Below are positions 56,134-64,000 of a DNA stretch of 64,000 bases, one piece after another. A model generated the notes under the pieces. That model was not told where the DNA came from, did no database searches, and saw only the letters and a list, made by a program, of their open reading frames with translations. A program made the position numbers and the translations under genes. Within the stretch, counting starts at the first letter, position 1. The number at the start of each line of letters is the position of its first letter. The DNA is from a virus: the IMG/VR virus record IMGVR_UViG_3300006927_000001, positions 1 to 64,000 of that record, one strand, 5' to 3'.

Positions 56134-57098
56134 GGTACTAACTGTGCCTGTGAAAACTTAGGAATGTTGTAATACAAACCAACAACTTTGGCTGCTTCCT
56201 GAATATCCTTGTGAATTTCATACGTGGTTATGACACCACAAGCCCAAGCTAAGACACGTGTACAAAGCATATTTCCTTGAGGTGAAATCCATTCTTCAGC
56301 TAAGATAGCTTTCTCACCATTAACTTGTTTGAAAAGATTTTGTATCAATTCAAGCATATCTTCCATGTCACGTTTTGAACGAATTTTTCGACTGTCAGCA
56401 CGATCTGTTTTCTTAATCCTATCCAAAACACCGCGACCTTGACCAGCTGCACGTCGATCACGAAGAACACCTGCCATTTTCAATAATTCATTTGGATCTG
56501 ATGAGAACCTGGAAAGTTCAGCCATGTCACTAGGTAAGATATAACCTTGTGAAGCAGCAGTTTGAACTTCTTCAGGCATTTCAAGCAAGCGAATACGTTG
56601 CTGGACCCAACCAGCAGATTTTGTAACACGTTGAGCAATGTCTATACGTGTCCAACCACAAATCCAATAATGCTTAATTGCTTGAGCCTCTTGTGCAAAA
56701 TTTAATTCTTTTCGTTGAAGATTCTCAATCGCATTAAGATCACGTTGCTCAAAAATCGGCATATTCTCAGCTTTAATAATAGCTGGAATATGTTTTGCTT
56801 CATTGATCTTGTAAGATGTATATCGACGGTGCCCCACAATAAGATGATACTTGAAACCTTTATCAAGAAGATCACCTTCACGTTTCAATTCAGCATAATC
56901 TTTTGTTCGCAATGGTCGAATAGTGATCGGTTGTTGAAGACCACGAAGTGCAATGTCTTTTGCAAGATCAATGCAATCTGTAGGAGAAAACCAACCACGA
57001 CAATTGAATTCATGATCAATATAAATTTGTTCAATTGGTACTAACGGGATACCAATTGTTTGATCATTTTGCAAGGCTTCTGGTATCATACGTGTCAT
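56130..57098 (-). CDS. ParB-like protein
   Basis: 322 residues. ParB N-domain: PIEQIYIDHEFNCRGWF, LAKDIALRGLQQPITIRPL, VGHRRYTSYKINEAKHIPAI, LNAIENLQRKELNFAQEAQA. HTH: TRIDIAQRVTKSAGWVQQRI. C-terminal ~120 residues are unlike chromosomal ParB. May act in genome partition, as a nuclease, or in gene control; no ParA is present in the window. Confidence 0.8.
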   Translation of the reverse strand: MTRMIPEALQNDQTIGIPLVPIEQIYIDHEFNCRGWFSPTDCIDLAKDIALRGLQQPITIRPLRTKDYAELKREGDLLDKGFKYHLIVGHRRYTSYKINEAKHIPAIIKAENMPIFEQRDLNAIENLQRKELNFAQEAQAIKHYWICGWTRIDIAQRVTKSAGWVQQRIRLLEMPEEVQTAASQGYILPSDMAELSRFSSDPNELLKMAGVLRDRRAAGQGRGVLDRIKKTDRADSRKIRSKRDMEDMLELIQNLFKQVNGEKAILAEEWISPQGNMLCTRVLAWACGVITTYEIHKDIQEAAKVVGLYYNIPKFSQAQLVP

Positions 57099-57721
57099 GG
57101 ATTACTCCTGCAGAATGCTTCTGCAAATGCTGGGGGTGTAATAGAACGATTTGCTTGACTACGAATATTTTCAGACATTTTGGAACCATCAAAAGCAGGT
57201 ATAAATTTTTCTTCAGGGATTTCAAATCTTCCCCAAAGAAGAGTTTGTTTAGTATAAGGATCACCAAACCAGTTAGGTTGAAACTTGTAAGTAGGTTCAC
57301 CTAACCAACGTTGCATTTTACCAATTGGATTCTCCAATGCCCACCATTTAGGTTTTAATACATACACTAAACGTATGCAAGCATCCATGACCGAGATAGC
57401 TTGTTTCATATCTTTGTCAGTTCGTCCAATCCTTGCTCCAGCCGCACTGAAGCATGTACAAGGTGGAGCGGCGAGTACTCCATGTATATGACCCACAAAC
57501 TTACGAATATCACCAAAATCATTTGGCAATCGTCCCATGTTAGAAGGAGCAGATGGCCAAAGACAAATATCGTAATCAGGTAAAGTAACTCGAAGAACTC
57601 TGTAGTTTCGATCAACATATGGTTGACTCCATGAACCAGAACCGGCACATAGATCCAAAATCGTTGGACCATATGTACCAATTGCTTTTGGACCTTCTAT
57701 AAGTATGTCAAGATCATCCAT
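57095..57721 (-). CDS. Cytosine-C5 methyltransferase-like protein
   Basis: 208 residues. Motif I LDLCAGSGSWSQPYVDRNY, catalytic-loop-like VLAAPPCTCFSAAGARIG (the PPC of m5C enzymes), ENV-equivalent WWALENPIGKMQRWLG. Much shorter than usual m5C methyltransferases (~330+) and lacks a clear target-recognition domain, so it may be a divergent or inactive family member. Confidence 0.65.
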   Translation of the reverse strand: MDDLDILIEGPKAIGTYGPTILDLCAGSGSWSQPYVDRNYRVLRVTLPDYDICLWPSAPSNMGRLPNDFGDIRKFVGHIHGVLAAPPCTCFSAAGARIGRTDKDMKQAISVMDACIRLVYVLKPKWWALENPIGKMQRWLGEPTYKFQPNWFGDPYTKQTLLWGRFEIPEEKFIPAFDGSKMSENIRSQANRSITPPAFAEAFCRSNP

Positions 57722-57726
57722 TTAAA

Positions 57727-57800
57727 TGCCTTTGGCCGGATTCGAACCGACACTTCAAGAAGTAACCAGAAATCATGTCTTGACACAAATTCACAAAGGC
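57727..57800 (-). tRNA. tRNA-like element, anticodon not assignable
   Basis: Length is 74 nt. Perfect 7-bp acceptor stem (GCCTTTG with CAAAGGC), unpaired discriminator A, and a good T-arm (GTCGG, loop TTCGAAT, CCGGC). No CCA encoded. The centre does not form normal D and anticodon arms; instead TCAAGA pairs with TCTTGA around a 17-base loop. Either a degenerate tRNA gene or a tRNA mimic. It lies between two genes, with no overlap. Confidence 0.5.
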
Positions 57801-57805
57801 TACCA

Positions 57806-58129
57806 TTATCGCCAGGATTTCACACGAAAATTACCTGCTTGTGCATCACCTGTGAGTGTCATTCTTCCCCTAGGAACACAAGTAGCACAACCAGGACCAC
57901 CCCAACCAACTCCTTCATAATGGCCAATCAATCCCCAAATATGCCCACGAATACCATGAGCATTCATGTATGCAGCTTCAAGTTCACATTTTCTTTGATC
58001 ACTACAGTTGTAATACTCTGCCGGTGGAGAACTAACTCTTCTTTGTCTCCATCGTCTTCTGCCAAAAGCATCAGCATCTGAACAAAGCAATGAACCAAGC
58101 AGAAAAACAACAATCAGTAACTTCTTCAT
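57806..58129 (-). CDS. Small secreted protein of planctomycete type
   Basis: 107 residues from ATG 58127-58129 (GGAG six bases upstream). Signal peptide (KKLLIVVFLLGSLLCSDADA), basic GRRRWRQRR patch, then CELEAAYMNAHGIRGHIWGL, GCATCVPRGRMTLTGDAQAG and VKSWR. I recall this Cys-containing HGIRGH...MTLTGD family from planctomycete genomes. Role unknown. Confidence 0.65.
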   Translation of the reverse strand: MKKLLIVVFLLGSLLCSDADAFGRRRWRQRRVSSPPAEYYNCSDQRKCELEAAYMNAHGIRGHIWGLIGHYEGVGWGGPGCATCVPRGRMTLTGDAQAGNFRVKSWR

Positions 58130-58142
58130 AATTTTCTCCATG

Positions 58143-58973
58143 TTACAATAAAACATCACTTTTGAAACCAGCAGCCTTGGCATGTCCTCCACCGTCATGC
58201 ATTTTTGCAATTGCACTCACATCTATTTCCCCTCGGGATCTGAGTGAATAAACGTAGTAACCGTCTCCATGAACAAAGTAAGTTCCACCTACACCTGTCT
58301 CTTCAGCCAATTGTCCAGCAAGATCTGAGATCACGTCTCGCATAGTACAATTGACTACGGGAACTGGAACATCACAATGTGGAATATTGATCATGACTGC
58401 ATTTTCTTTAGCACCTTCAACAATGAGTTCCAAGTAACGTGAAAGAATGATACCTGCTTCAAATACATCATCTGAATACAATTCATTCCAAATTTTGAAA
58501 TCAAATGGGTATGTACGTAGACCATCATTGACCTCACGACTGCCTGGTAACTCCCACTTCCAAAGATCACGATCCTCTGTATAAAGAACTTGCCATGGTG
58601 GGACAGCTTCATTTTGAAAATGTTCCCAGGTCAAACGAGCACCGCTCTTGGTCATGTCAAAAACCAAAGTAAGATTGTCAAAAGACGTTCTTTCTTGTCC
58701 TGTTTCAATATTTTCAAGTTCAGCCTCGGCTGTTTTGTGGTGATCAAGACAAATAACTTGTCTTGCACGATCGCAGATCCTGTGCATTGTTTCCTTGTTG
58801 TACGAAAAATCAAGAATATAGACGACTGCATCCTCTAAATCCAATGGAACTGGTTGACTATATTGAACAGGGATAAATTGAATGTCGTCACCAGTAAGAT
58901 GATTCCATGCAACCCAAGCAGCACAGAAACCATCAAAACAAGACGCATGATACAGAACTCTGATCTTACTCAT
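58143..58973 (-). CDS. DHH-family phosphoesterase
   Basis: 276 residues. HASCFDGFCAAWVAW (motif I, D14), VVYILDFSYNKETMH (motif II), VICLDHHKTAEAEL (DHH), YTEDRDLWKW (motif IV), and C-terminal DHHA1 glycine site KMHDGGGHAKAAGFK. Hydrolyses oligonucleotides, pAp or cyclic dinucleotides. Removing pAp would suit PAPS-dependent sulfotransferases; degrading cyclic-nucleotide alarm signals is another option. Confidence 0.85.
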   Translation of the reverse strand: MSKIRVLYHASCFDGFCAAWVAWNHLTGDDIQFIPVQYSQPVPLDLEDAVVYILDFSYNKETMHRICDRARQVICLDHHKTAEAELENIETGQERTSFDNLTLVFDMTKSGARLTWEHFQNEAVPPWQVLYTEDRDLWKWELPGSREVNDGLRTYPFDFKIWNELYSDDVFEAGIILSRYLELIVEGAKENAVMINIPHCDVPVPVVNCTMRDVISDLAGQLAEETGVGGTYFVHGDGYYVYSLRSRGEIDVSAIAKMHDGGGHAKAAGFKSDVLL

Positions 58974-59053
58974 ACTACAAATACCTTTTTATCATATTCA
59001 TCGGGACGAATCAAACGAACAAACACATGCCCTTGTATCTCTGGAACATCCAT
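58970..59053 (-). CDS. 27-residue micro-protein
   Basis: ATG 59051-59053 overlaps the helicase TAA (TAATG); its TGA overlaps the phosphoesterase ATG. MDVPEIQGHVFVRLIRPDEY then DKKVFVV. Coupled on both sides. Confidence 0.5.
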   Translation of the reverse strand: MDVPEIQGHVFVRLIRPDEYDKKVFVV

Positions 59054-61176
59054 TAGGCCGCGACTCCATACATCTGTTTCAAAGCCCCAAGAGCCATAAG
59101 TTCCAAACGACGTGAATTCATCAAGGAATCATATACACGTTTATCAGAAGGCAGATGAAAACAGTCATAAATCCAACCACCACGCACCATGTCCATCCCA
59201 ATGCGATGCCCGCGATCAACAGCTTGCGTTCTGTTCTCGGGATTGAAGTCATTACTAAAAAAGAATGTCCCAGGAGAAGCAGTAAGAGTAATACCCATCC
59301 CAGCAGACCCTGGGTTGCCAACGAAGCAAACATATGGAAACCTTTCACGTTGTTGATCGTAAATCATTAATAAGTCAGCTTTTGAACCTTGGATCACATC
59401 ACCCTTAGGTGTTTCCATGAACCAACCACGTCCATCACATTTGAACGATGTCCAACCCTGTTGATGACAAATCTTACATATACGATCAATTGAACCTTGA
59501 AAACCTGCATATACATTAAAGCGACCAATCTCTTGGTGCATTTCAAGCAAGTCTGTAAGAACCTTATCTTTAGGACAAGGAACTTCATCCATTGTTCGAT
59601 GCATTTCTTGTACAAGTTTTTGTCCTGCACAATTAAAGCATTCAATTTCACGTGTTCCAAGATTGATAGATTCTTCACCTACGATTTCAGGTATAAATTC
59701 CAAAGGATCTTCATCTTCTGGAAGTTTTTCCCAAAGATACCTCACACCTTTCTGAATTTCATCTGGTAATAAAAAATGATCAGGATCATTTGTGTCGAAA
59801 TATTCAAGTTGAAAACCTTTTGCTTCACAACCAGGACAATCAATTTTCTTTCCAGTTGGTGTATCTTTGTAGATAAAACCATCGCTCAAAGTTCGTAACT
59901 TACTAAGAGCATCAACAGTCCTAACTTCGTTTGCAACGATTAATTTAGCGGCACGAAGAATTTCTTCTGTAGGTTCAACTTCAAAGATTTTGTATCGTTT
60001 TTCAGGAAGGTCTAAACAGTCCTTCTTAAATTTAACAAGGACTAATCCTTCTGTTCGATCATTCAACTTTTCAATTTCATTGACACCTTTAACATACTTG
60101 TGAAGTTTTTCCAAATTGGCAAGATTAACAAAATTCAATGTAGAATCATGAATAGGATTATCTTCTAACTTTCCACATAATTTACATTTTTCTTCATCAT
60201 CTCGCCACACTTCTAATTTCTTGTATTTACCTCCAGCGGCACCTTCGTATTCCGCAAGTATACCTAATCGCTCGCGAAAAAGATACCAATTTGCTTCTGA
60301 CAAGAAACCTGGTGCTACAATTTCACATTGTTTCCAAATATCTGCTGGTGTTTTTGGTGAAGGTGAACCTGATAATTCTGCTATGATACACTCAGTTCCC
60401 CAATGCTTACGCATTGCATCCGCAATCATTTGAGCAGCAATTGATCTTTGTGTTTCTGGTGTTTTACAACGTGAAGATTCATCCAGAACCAAAATACGTG
60501 GTGGCGGTCTATTCGGGTCCCAAGTATTAACAACCTTAACTAAACCTTGATAACTATGAAGTTGTGGAGCAATAGGTGTATTCCATTTCATGAAATCTAC
60601 TTGAGCCGCAGCAATAGCTGATAAAGGTGCAGCCCAAACTATATCTGTCCACTTAAAATCCCAAATCTTCTGTAGCATTTCAACCATGATAATGGCAGCA
60701 AGAGTTTTGCCTGTACCCATTTCACATGCCCAAAGAAAATGACGTACAGAAAAACCATGTTGAATCATGTCAATTTGATGATCATAAGGTTCAAGAGTTT
60801 TGAATACTCTGTTAGCACAATATTCCTTTATTTCTTCTGGTAAAATCAAATTCCTTTCCCATTGTGTATAAGGAGAAGGTCCAAATTTCCCCATAAAAGC
60901 TTCAAGTTGAAAGATATTTCTTTGAGTTATAGGTGCAGACCATACCTTTGTTGGCTCTGTGTATGGAGCCATATTATCAGGAAAACCATGATACCTTCGT
61001 TTTTCAAACGATGATTTTATATCATCTATCAATTCACGCACGTAACCGAAATGAAAAGCCATTCGATCACCTTCAATTCTTTTAATACGTACAGGTGTAT
61101 ATTGTCCACCTGCAAGAAAATGCGTATCAAAATGATCTTGTTCTAATAATTCTAGTGTTGACTTCGCAGCGACCAT
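59053..61176 (-). CDS. SNF2-family helicase with zinc-ribbon insertions
   Basis: 707 residues from ATG 61174-61176. Walker A CEMGTGKTLAA (from residue 152), DESS box ILVLDESSRCK (232-235), SGSP motif III, and motif VI RTQAVDRGHRIGM. Between the two RecA lobes it carries Cys pairs (CKLC, CPGC, CFNC) and later CKIC. Likely a replication or recombination ATPase that moves on duplex DNA. Confidence 0.88.
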   Translation of the reverse strand: MVAAKSTLELLEQDHFDTHFLAGGQYTPVRIKRIEGDRMAFHFGYVRELIDDIKSSFEKRRYHGFPDNMAPYTEPTKVWSAPITQRNIFQLEAFMGKFGPSPYTQWERNLILPEEIKEYCANRVFKTLEPYDHQIDMIQHGFSVRHFLWACEMGTGKTLAAIIMVEMLQKIWDFKWTDIVWAAPLSAIAAAQVDFMKWNTPIAPQLHSYQGLVKVVNTWDPNRPPPRILVLDESSRCKTPETQRSIAAQMIADAMRKHWGTECIIAELSGSPSPKTPADIWKQCEIVAPGFLSEANWYLFRERLGILAEYEGAAGGKYKKLEVWRDDEEKCKLCGKLEDNPIHDSTLNFVNLANLEKLHKYVKGVNEIEKLNDRTEGLVLVKFKKDCLDLPEKRYKIFEVEPTEEILRAAKLIVANEVRTVDALSKLRTLSDGFIYKDTPTGKKIDCPGCEAKGFQLEYFDTNDPDHFLLPDEIQKGVRYLWEKLPEDEDPLEFIPEIVGEESINLGTREIECFNCAGQKLVQEMHRTMDEVPCPKDKVLTDLLEMHQEIGRFNVYAGFQGSIDRICKICHQQGWTSFKCDGRGWFMETPKGDVIQGSKADLLMIYDQQRERFPYVCFVGNPGSAGMGITLTASPGTFFFSNDFNPENRTQAVDRGHRIGMDMVRGGWIYDCFHLPSDKRVYDSLMNSRRLELMALGALKQMYGVAA

Positions 61177-61619
61177 GTGCCATCTTTCTCTGATATTTTG
61201 GACCATCCTTTGAATACTGTGATAAATCCAGCATGTTCAAGATGATTTTGAATCTGATTGGATATATGACGCATTTCTATTTCTTCAAAAAACATTTTAC
61301 AGAAATACGACCACGTAAAAACAGAACCTGTTGCAAGAGTTACAAACATATTCTTATGCTTTTTCGCTTCCTGTACAGTAAATTTTACTCCAGGAGTAAA
61401 TGTAAATAAGTGATGTAAATCTTCCCAAGGACACAGAATAATGAATCCTAAATTAAAATGACTCAATATATTATCATCAAACATACCTAGACAAACAAAT
61501 GCTTCACTTGCATCTTTTTCTTGTGTAGAAAGATTGATACCTGATGCTGCATCTACAACTTGACGTAAAGTTGAAAGATCAAATTCACATTGACTCAAAC
61601 CAAATACATTTTGTTTCAT
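61152..61619 (-). CDS. Protein of unknown function
   Basis: 155 residues, hydrophobic-rich (LSHFNLGFIILCPWEDLHHL; VTLATGSVFTWSYFCKMFFE). No signal peptide. Shares overlaps with the helicase and glycosyltransferase genes. Confidence 0.5.
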   Translation of the reverse strand: MKQNVFGLSQCEFDLSTLRQVVDAASGINLSTQEKDASEAFVCLGMFDDNILSHFNLGFIILCPWEDLHHLFTFTPGVKFTVQEAKKHKNMFVTLATGSVFTWSYFCKMFFEEIEMRHISNQIQNHLEHAGFITVFKGWSKISEKDGTWSLRSQH

Positions 61620-62311
61620 TGAAAAAACTCCGGTGTCCGTGCATCCCCAAGAATTTGACCTTCCTGGTTATTCACTTCAGTTGTACTTATTTCACCTTTA
61701 TGATCTACAAGTGTTGGTGAATGTGTTAAAAGTTTCTTTCCACAAAAAGTTAATACATGACCTATAGCACAGTCTAAATGTACAGCTGAAGAATGTGGTC
61801 CTTGTGCAGCGAGTTTGAAATTTGCTTCATGAACATTTACAATTAAATTGAGATGTTCACGTGGAAATAACAAACAACACGCACCACACCAAGACATATC
61901 ACCAGGCATTTGGGGTTTGTGCCAATTACCTTTTTCAAACATAGCTGAATTGTGCTTAGAACAATAAGGTGAAATGAAACCAGGAAGATCATCTTCAAGA
62001 TCGAGGATCAACTTCCTAGTTTCACGTGAACATCCTTGCATGAATTCAATATCATCCTCACACATCATGATCCATGGACTAGCATTTACCTCTAATATTC
62101 TTTTGGCCGCATACAACCAATTATGAACAATACCAAGTTGATTAGGACTTTCATAATAGAGAACACGATCTTTATACAAGAACGGTGGAGTCTGTGGTTC
62201 TGCGAAGACAAATGGGACAATATCCCATTCAGTTAAGAAAGACCTCAACATAGACGTGATGTAATTCACGTTATCGGGTCTTGGAGAAGTTATGATCCCG
62301 GCGGCGATCAT
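61616..62311 (-). CDS. Glycosyltransferase-like protein (GT-A), paralogue 2
   Basis: 231 residues. TSPRPDNVNYITSMLRSFLT at the N-terminus, metal site IMMCEDDIEFMQG, acceptor region MSWCGACCLLFPREH, and HLDCAIGHVLTF ... THSPTLVDHKGE. Same plan as 30735-31331 and closer to known GT families with an EDD motif. Confidence 0.7.
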   Translation of the reverse strand: MIAAGIITSPRPDNVNYITSMLRSFLTEWDIVPFVFAEPQTPPFLYKDRVLYYESPNQLGIVHNWLYAAKRILEVNASPWIMMCEDDIEFMQGCSRETRKLILDLEDDLPGFISPYCSKHNSAMFEKGNWHKPQMPGDMSWCGACCLLFPREHLNLIVNVHEANFKLAAQGPHSSAVHLDCAIGHVLTFCGKKLLTHSPTLVDHKGEISTTEVNNQEGQILGDARTPEFFQ

Positions 62312-62331
62312 ACATCAGTCCTTTCAAATAA

Positions 62332-62360
62332 ACTCCGGGAGAGAAATTCTCTCCCGGAGT
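62332..62360 (-). terminator. Perfect 14-bp hairpin, probable terminator
   Basis: ACTCCGGGAGAGAA, one base, then its exact inverted complement. Directly downstream of the 62376 gene and followed by TTTATTTG on the minus strand. Confidence 0.7.
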
Positions 62361-62375
62361 CCACCACCATCATCC

Positions 62376-63107
62376 CTATCGACGTGACTCACCTTCTGCT
62401 GCTGTTTCCACAGCCCCTTCCGGTGCATTCTCATCCTTTTCCGGTTCTATCTTGGCTGGAGGATTATTGAACTTGTTAACTTCCTCCACCAATTGTGCTT
62501 TTTCAGGCATGTCAATCACAAGATCGTAAAAGGCTGTCCGTGGACCATGCCAAATGTTTGTACCTTTCTCAATCAAATGTGCCGTTTGTGTAGCAAACCA
62601 TTTTTTGCTATCCACAATCGCCACCAAGTTAGGTGCTTCATTTCGACCAGTTGCATTGCCCATGAAATACCCTGCAAAACACTTTTGCTCAGGCAACCAA
62701 ACCAAAAATTCGACTCCATGTCCAAAACCACCTTTGATATTTTTGTCCTCAGCTTTGGTAAGACAATCTTGAAATTCTTCGGATTCAGGATCAAAGAACG
62801 AAGTTGGAGGTGGACCAAAAACCATGGCCTTCGGTCGCCATGCAAAGAATCCTGCGGCAAATTCTTCACTGAGGTCTGTCACATTGCGTCCACGAACCAA
62901 ACCAAAATGACCAATGGGAAATTCCCCCTTTTTTACTGGTTTGGATTCACCACCCATCAACTGGATATACGGGAGCCAGTCACCAACTTTTGTTGCGGCT
63001 GCAAGAGCTTTGTCTGTACTATACCTGCTAGGCTCAGTGCCTGCAAGTAAATTGTCGTCTGGTACTGCTAAAGTATTTTCTTCCGTTGTAGCGATTTCAT
63101 TACTCAT
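62376..63107 (-). CDS. Protein with acidic tail; possible ssDNA-binding or annealing protein
   Basis: 243 residues. Central beta-rich domain (LPYIQLMGGESKPVKKGEFP; HFGLVRGRNVTDL; FLVWLPEQKCFAGYFMGNAT), helix (VEEVNKFNN) and a disordered acidic C-terminus (DENAPEGAVETAAEGESRR), as is common in SSBs. Bounded by terminators, so likely transcribed strongly as a single gene. Family not recognised. Confidence 0.5.
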   Translation of the reverse strand: MSNEIATTEENTLAVPDDNLLAGTEPSRYSTDKALAAATKVGDWLPYIQLMGGESKPVKKGEFPIGHFGLVRGRNVTDLSEEFAAGFFAWRPKAMVFGPPPTSFFDPESEEFQDCLTKAEDKNIKGGFGHGVEFLVWLPEQKCFAGYFMGNATGRNEAPNLVAIVDSKKWFATQTAHLIEKGTNIWHGPRTAFYDLVIDMPEKAQLVEEVNKFNNPPAKIEPEKDENAPEGAVETAAEGESRR

Positions 63108-63162
63108 TTTTTTCTCGTTTCAAAATCAAAGATCAAAGATCAAAGAACAAATAAAAATAGAT

Positions 63163-63216
63163 GGCAGCCCGCCCTTACATGACGGACCACCACCGCACTT
63201 GCCGCCGGGCAATGTT
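63163..63216 (-). terminator. GC-rich stem, probable terminator
   Basis: Minus strand GCCCGGCGGCAAGTGCGGTG ... GGGCGGGC pairs GCCCG with CGGGC and is followed by a T-rich run (CTATTTTTATTTG). It lies between the ParB-like gene and the 63107 gene. Confidence 0.55.
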
Positions 63217-63219
63217 TCA

Positions 63220-64000
63220 CTACATGTTCACAATGTTGGCAGCATCTTTCGCAGCAGCATCTTGCTTGGCATCTTCTCGCTCTTTCTTCTTGCGTTCAAC
63301 CTCGTCCTTTTTCTTCTGTTTACGGACGATATCCGCCTCACGTTGAGCTTGCTGCGAAGCCTCATCGAAATTGAGAGTCCAAGCTAATGCCAAAGATACG
63401 ATATCACTCGGACTTGTGAGTCCACCATCTGTGACCAAAGCCAAGATGGCACCGCTACCTTCAGCCACAGCTTCAAACTCTTCCTTCAACACCGTAATCT
63501 TGCGAAGATGCATTGCGGGCTGAAATTCAGCCGGTGCTGCATCTTTGCCAGCTTTCTTTGCGTCTCGAATTTCCTTGACGCGTGCCTTCATACGTGGCAC
63601 AAACGTTTGAGGCTGTTCCGTTTGAGCAGCATCCACGTGCTCTGCCTGTTCTTCTTCGGGAAGCTTGGATAGAGCATAAGCGTTGGTAAGATGGATCTTG
63701 CCAGCATCGACAAGTTCTTGAATTCCATCCTGCAACTTGTTGAGTGAAAGTCTTTGTTCCACCCACGTCTTGGATTGACACACTTTCTGTGCCAATTGTG
63801 TCACAGTCATGAAAGGATTCCGCGAAAGAATGCGGAGAAGGTGGCGACTGTACTCGGCGGGTCGTGTAACAACACGTGTTGCATTGGTGATGATCTGAGC
63901 TTCAAGCAACTCACCATCATCCATTGAAACGACGAATGCAGGAATTTCAAATCGACCTGCATCCGTTGATGCCGTGAATCGTTGCAAACCATCAATCAGT
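63220..64000 (-). CDS. ParB-like protein (5' end outside window)
   Basis: At least 259 residues. The frame is open to the right edge with LIDGLQRF, the conserved ParB-type box also seen at 33937 (LIDGLARV). Then AEYSRHLLRILSRNPFMTVT, HTH-like QLAQKVCQSKTWVEQRLSLN, and a charged coiled-coil tail (DIVRKQKKKDEVERKKKERE). Shares RILSRNP.MT with the Tat-leader ParB. Likely DNA binding. Confidence 0.75.
   Translation of the reverse strand, partial: LIDGLQRFTASTDAGRFEIPAFVVSMDDGELLEAQIITNATRVVTRPAEYSRHLLRILSRNPFMTVTQLAQKVCQSKTWVEQRLSLNKLQDGIQELVDAGKIHLTNAYALSKLPEEEQAEHVDAAQTEQPQTFVPRMKARVKEIRDAKKAGKDAAPAEFQPAMHLRKITVLKEEFEAVAEGSGAILALVTDGGLTSPSDIVSLALAWTLNFDEASQQAQREADIVRKQKKKDEVERKKKEREDAKQDAAAKDAANIVNM

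Noticed and set aside
57727-57800. Ordinary tRNA gene or tmRNA
   Set aside because: No pairing for D and anticodon arms at the expected positions; far too short for tmRNA and no tag reading frame.

Overview
This window is part of a large tailed-phage (Caudoviricetes) genome. Essentially every credible gene lies on the minus strand. Genes are packed head to tail, with ATGA or TAATG stop/start overlaps and AGGAG-type ribosome binding sites. No integrase was seen. The likely host is a planctomycete or a relative; this is inference. It rests on a TatA whose hinge (FGNRLPSV) resembles planctomycete TatA as I remember them, an exported small protein ending in an MTLTGDA...VRSWR-like tail that I associate with planctomycetes, a csrA gene, and twin-arginine-like leaders.

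Layout in transcription order, from high to low coordinates. (1) 64.0-49.0 kb, replication, nucleotides and recombination: a ParB-like protein cut by the right edge, an abundant acidic-tailed protein, a glycosyltransferase, an SNF2-type helicase, a DHH phosphoesterase, a tRNA-like element, a cytosine-methyltransferase-like protein, a second ParB-like protein, a family A DNA polymerase carrying a zinc-ribbon insertion, a VRR-NUC nuclease, a B12-dependent ribonucleotide reductase, a NYN-domain protein and a C39-like cysteine peptidase. (2) 48.9-39.9 kb: a strong sigma70-like promoter, then about 25 small genes, many with zinc ribbons, ending with csrA and a sigma factor. (3) 39.9-33.1 kb: sulfotransferase, ATP-dependent ligase, RecB/Cas4-like nuclease, a row of micro-genes including tatA, a ParB-like protein with a twin-arginine-like leader, and thymidylate synthase. 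(4) 32.7-25.1 kb: sulfotransferases, SAM methyltransferases, a glycosyltransferase and a PRTase-HAD fusion, which together look like a glycan or small-molecule modification cluster. (5) 25.1-20.5 kb: a mostly non-coding locus with four copies of one 33-nt hairpin, 19-bp and 41-bp tandem repeats, nested long inverted repeats, a 9-nt TAGG periodic array and three genes. It is a candidate origin, partition or regulatory locus. (6) 20.5-1 kb, virion genes: a secreted protein, a cysteine-peptidase-like protein, repeat and lectin-like appendage proteins in a duplicated cassette, TerS-like, TerL, portal, connector, scaffold, P22-type coat protein, head-tail and tail genes, a frameshifted tail chaperone, and a tape measure protein that runs off the left edge.

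The points most worth checking are these. A 58-residue TatA homologue (35463-35639) lies near two short reading frames with twin-arginine-like leaders. The major capsid gene is interrupted by a single in-frame TAG, although TAG is a normal stop elsewhere in this genome. The tail chaperone pair uses a -1 shift on a C6 run. The repeat locus at 20.5-25.1 kb has no clear explanation. Many of the most informative genes (tatA, csrA, micro-membrane proteins) are shorter than 60 codons and were found by reading the intergenic sequence on the minus strand.
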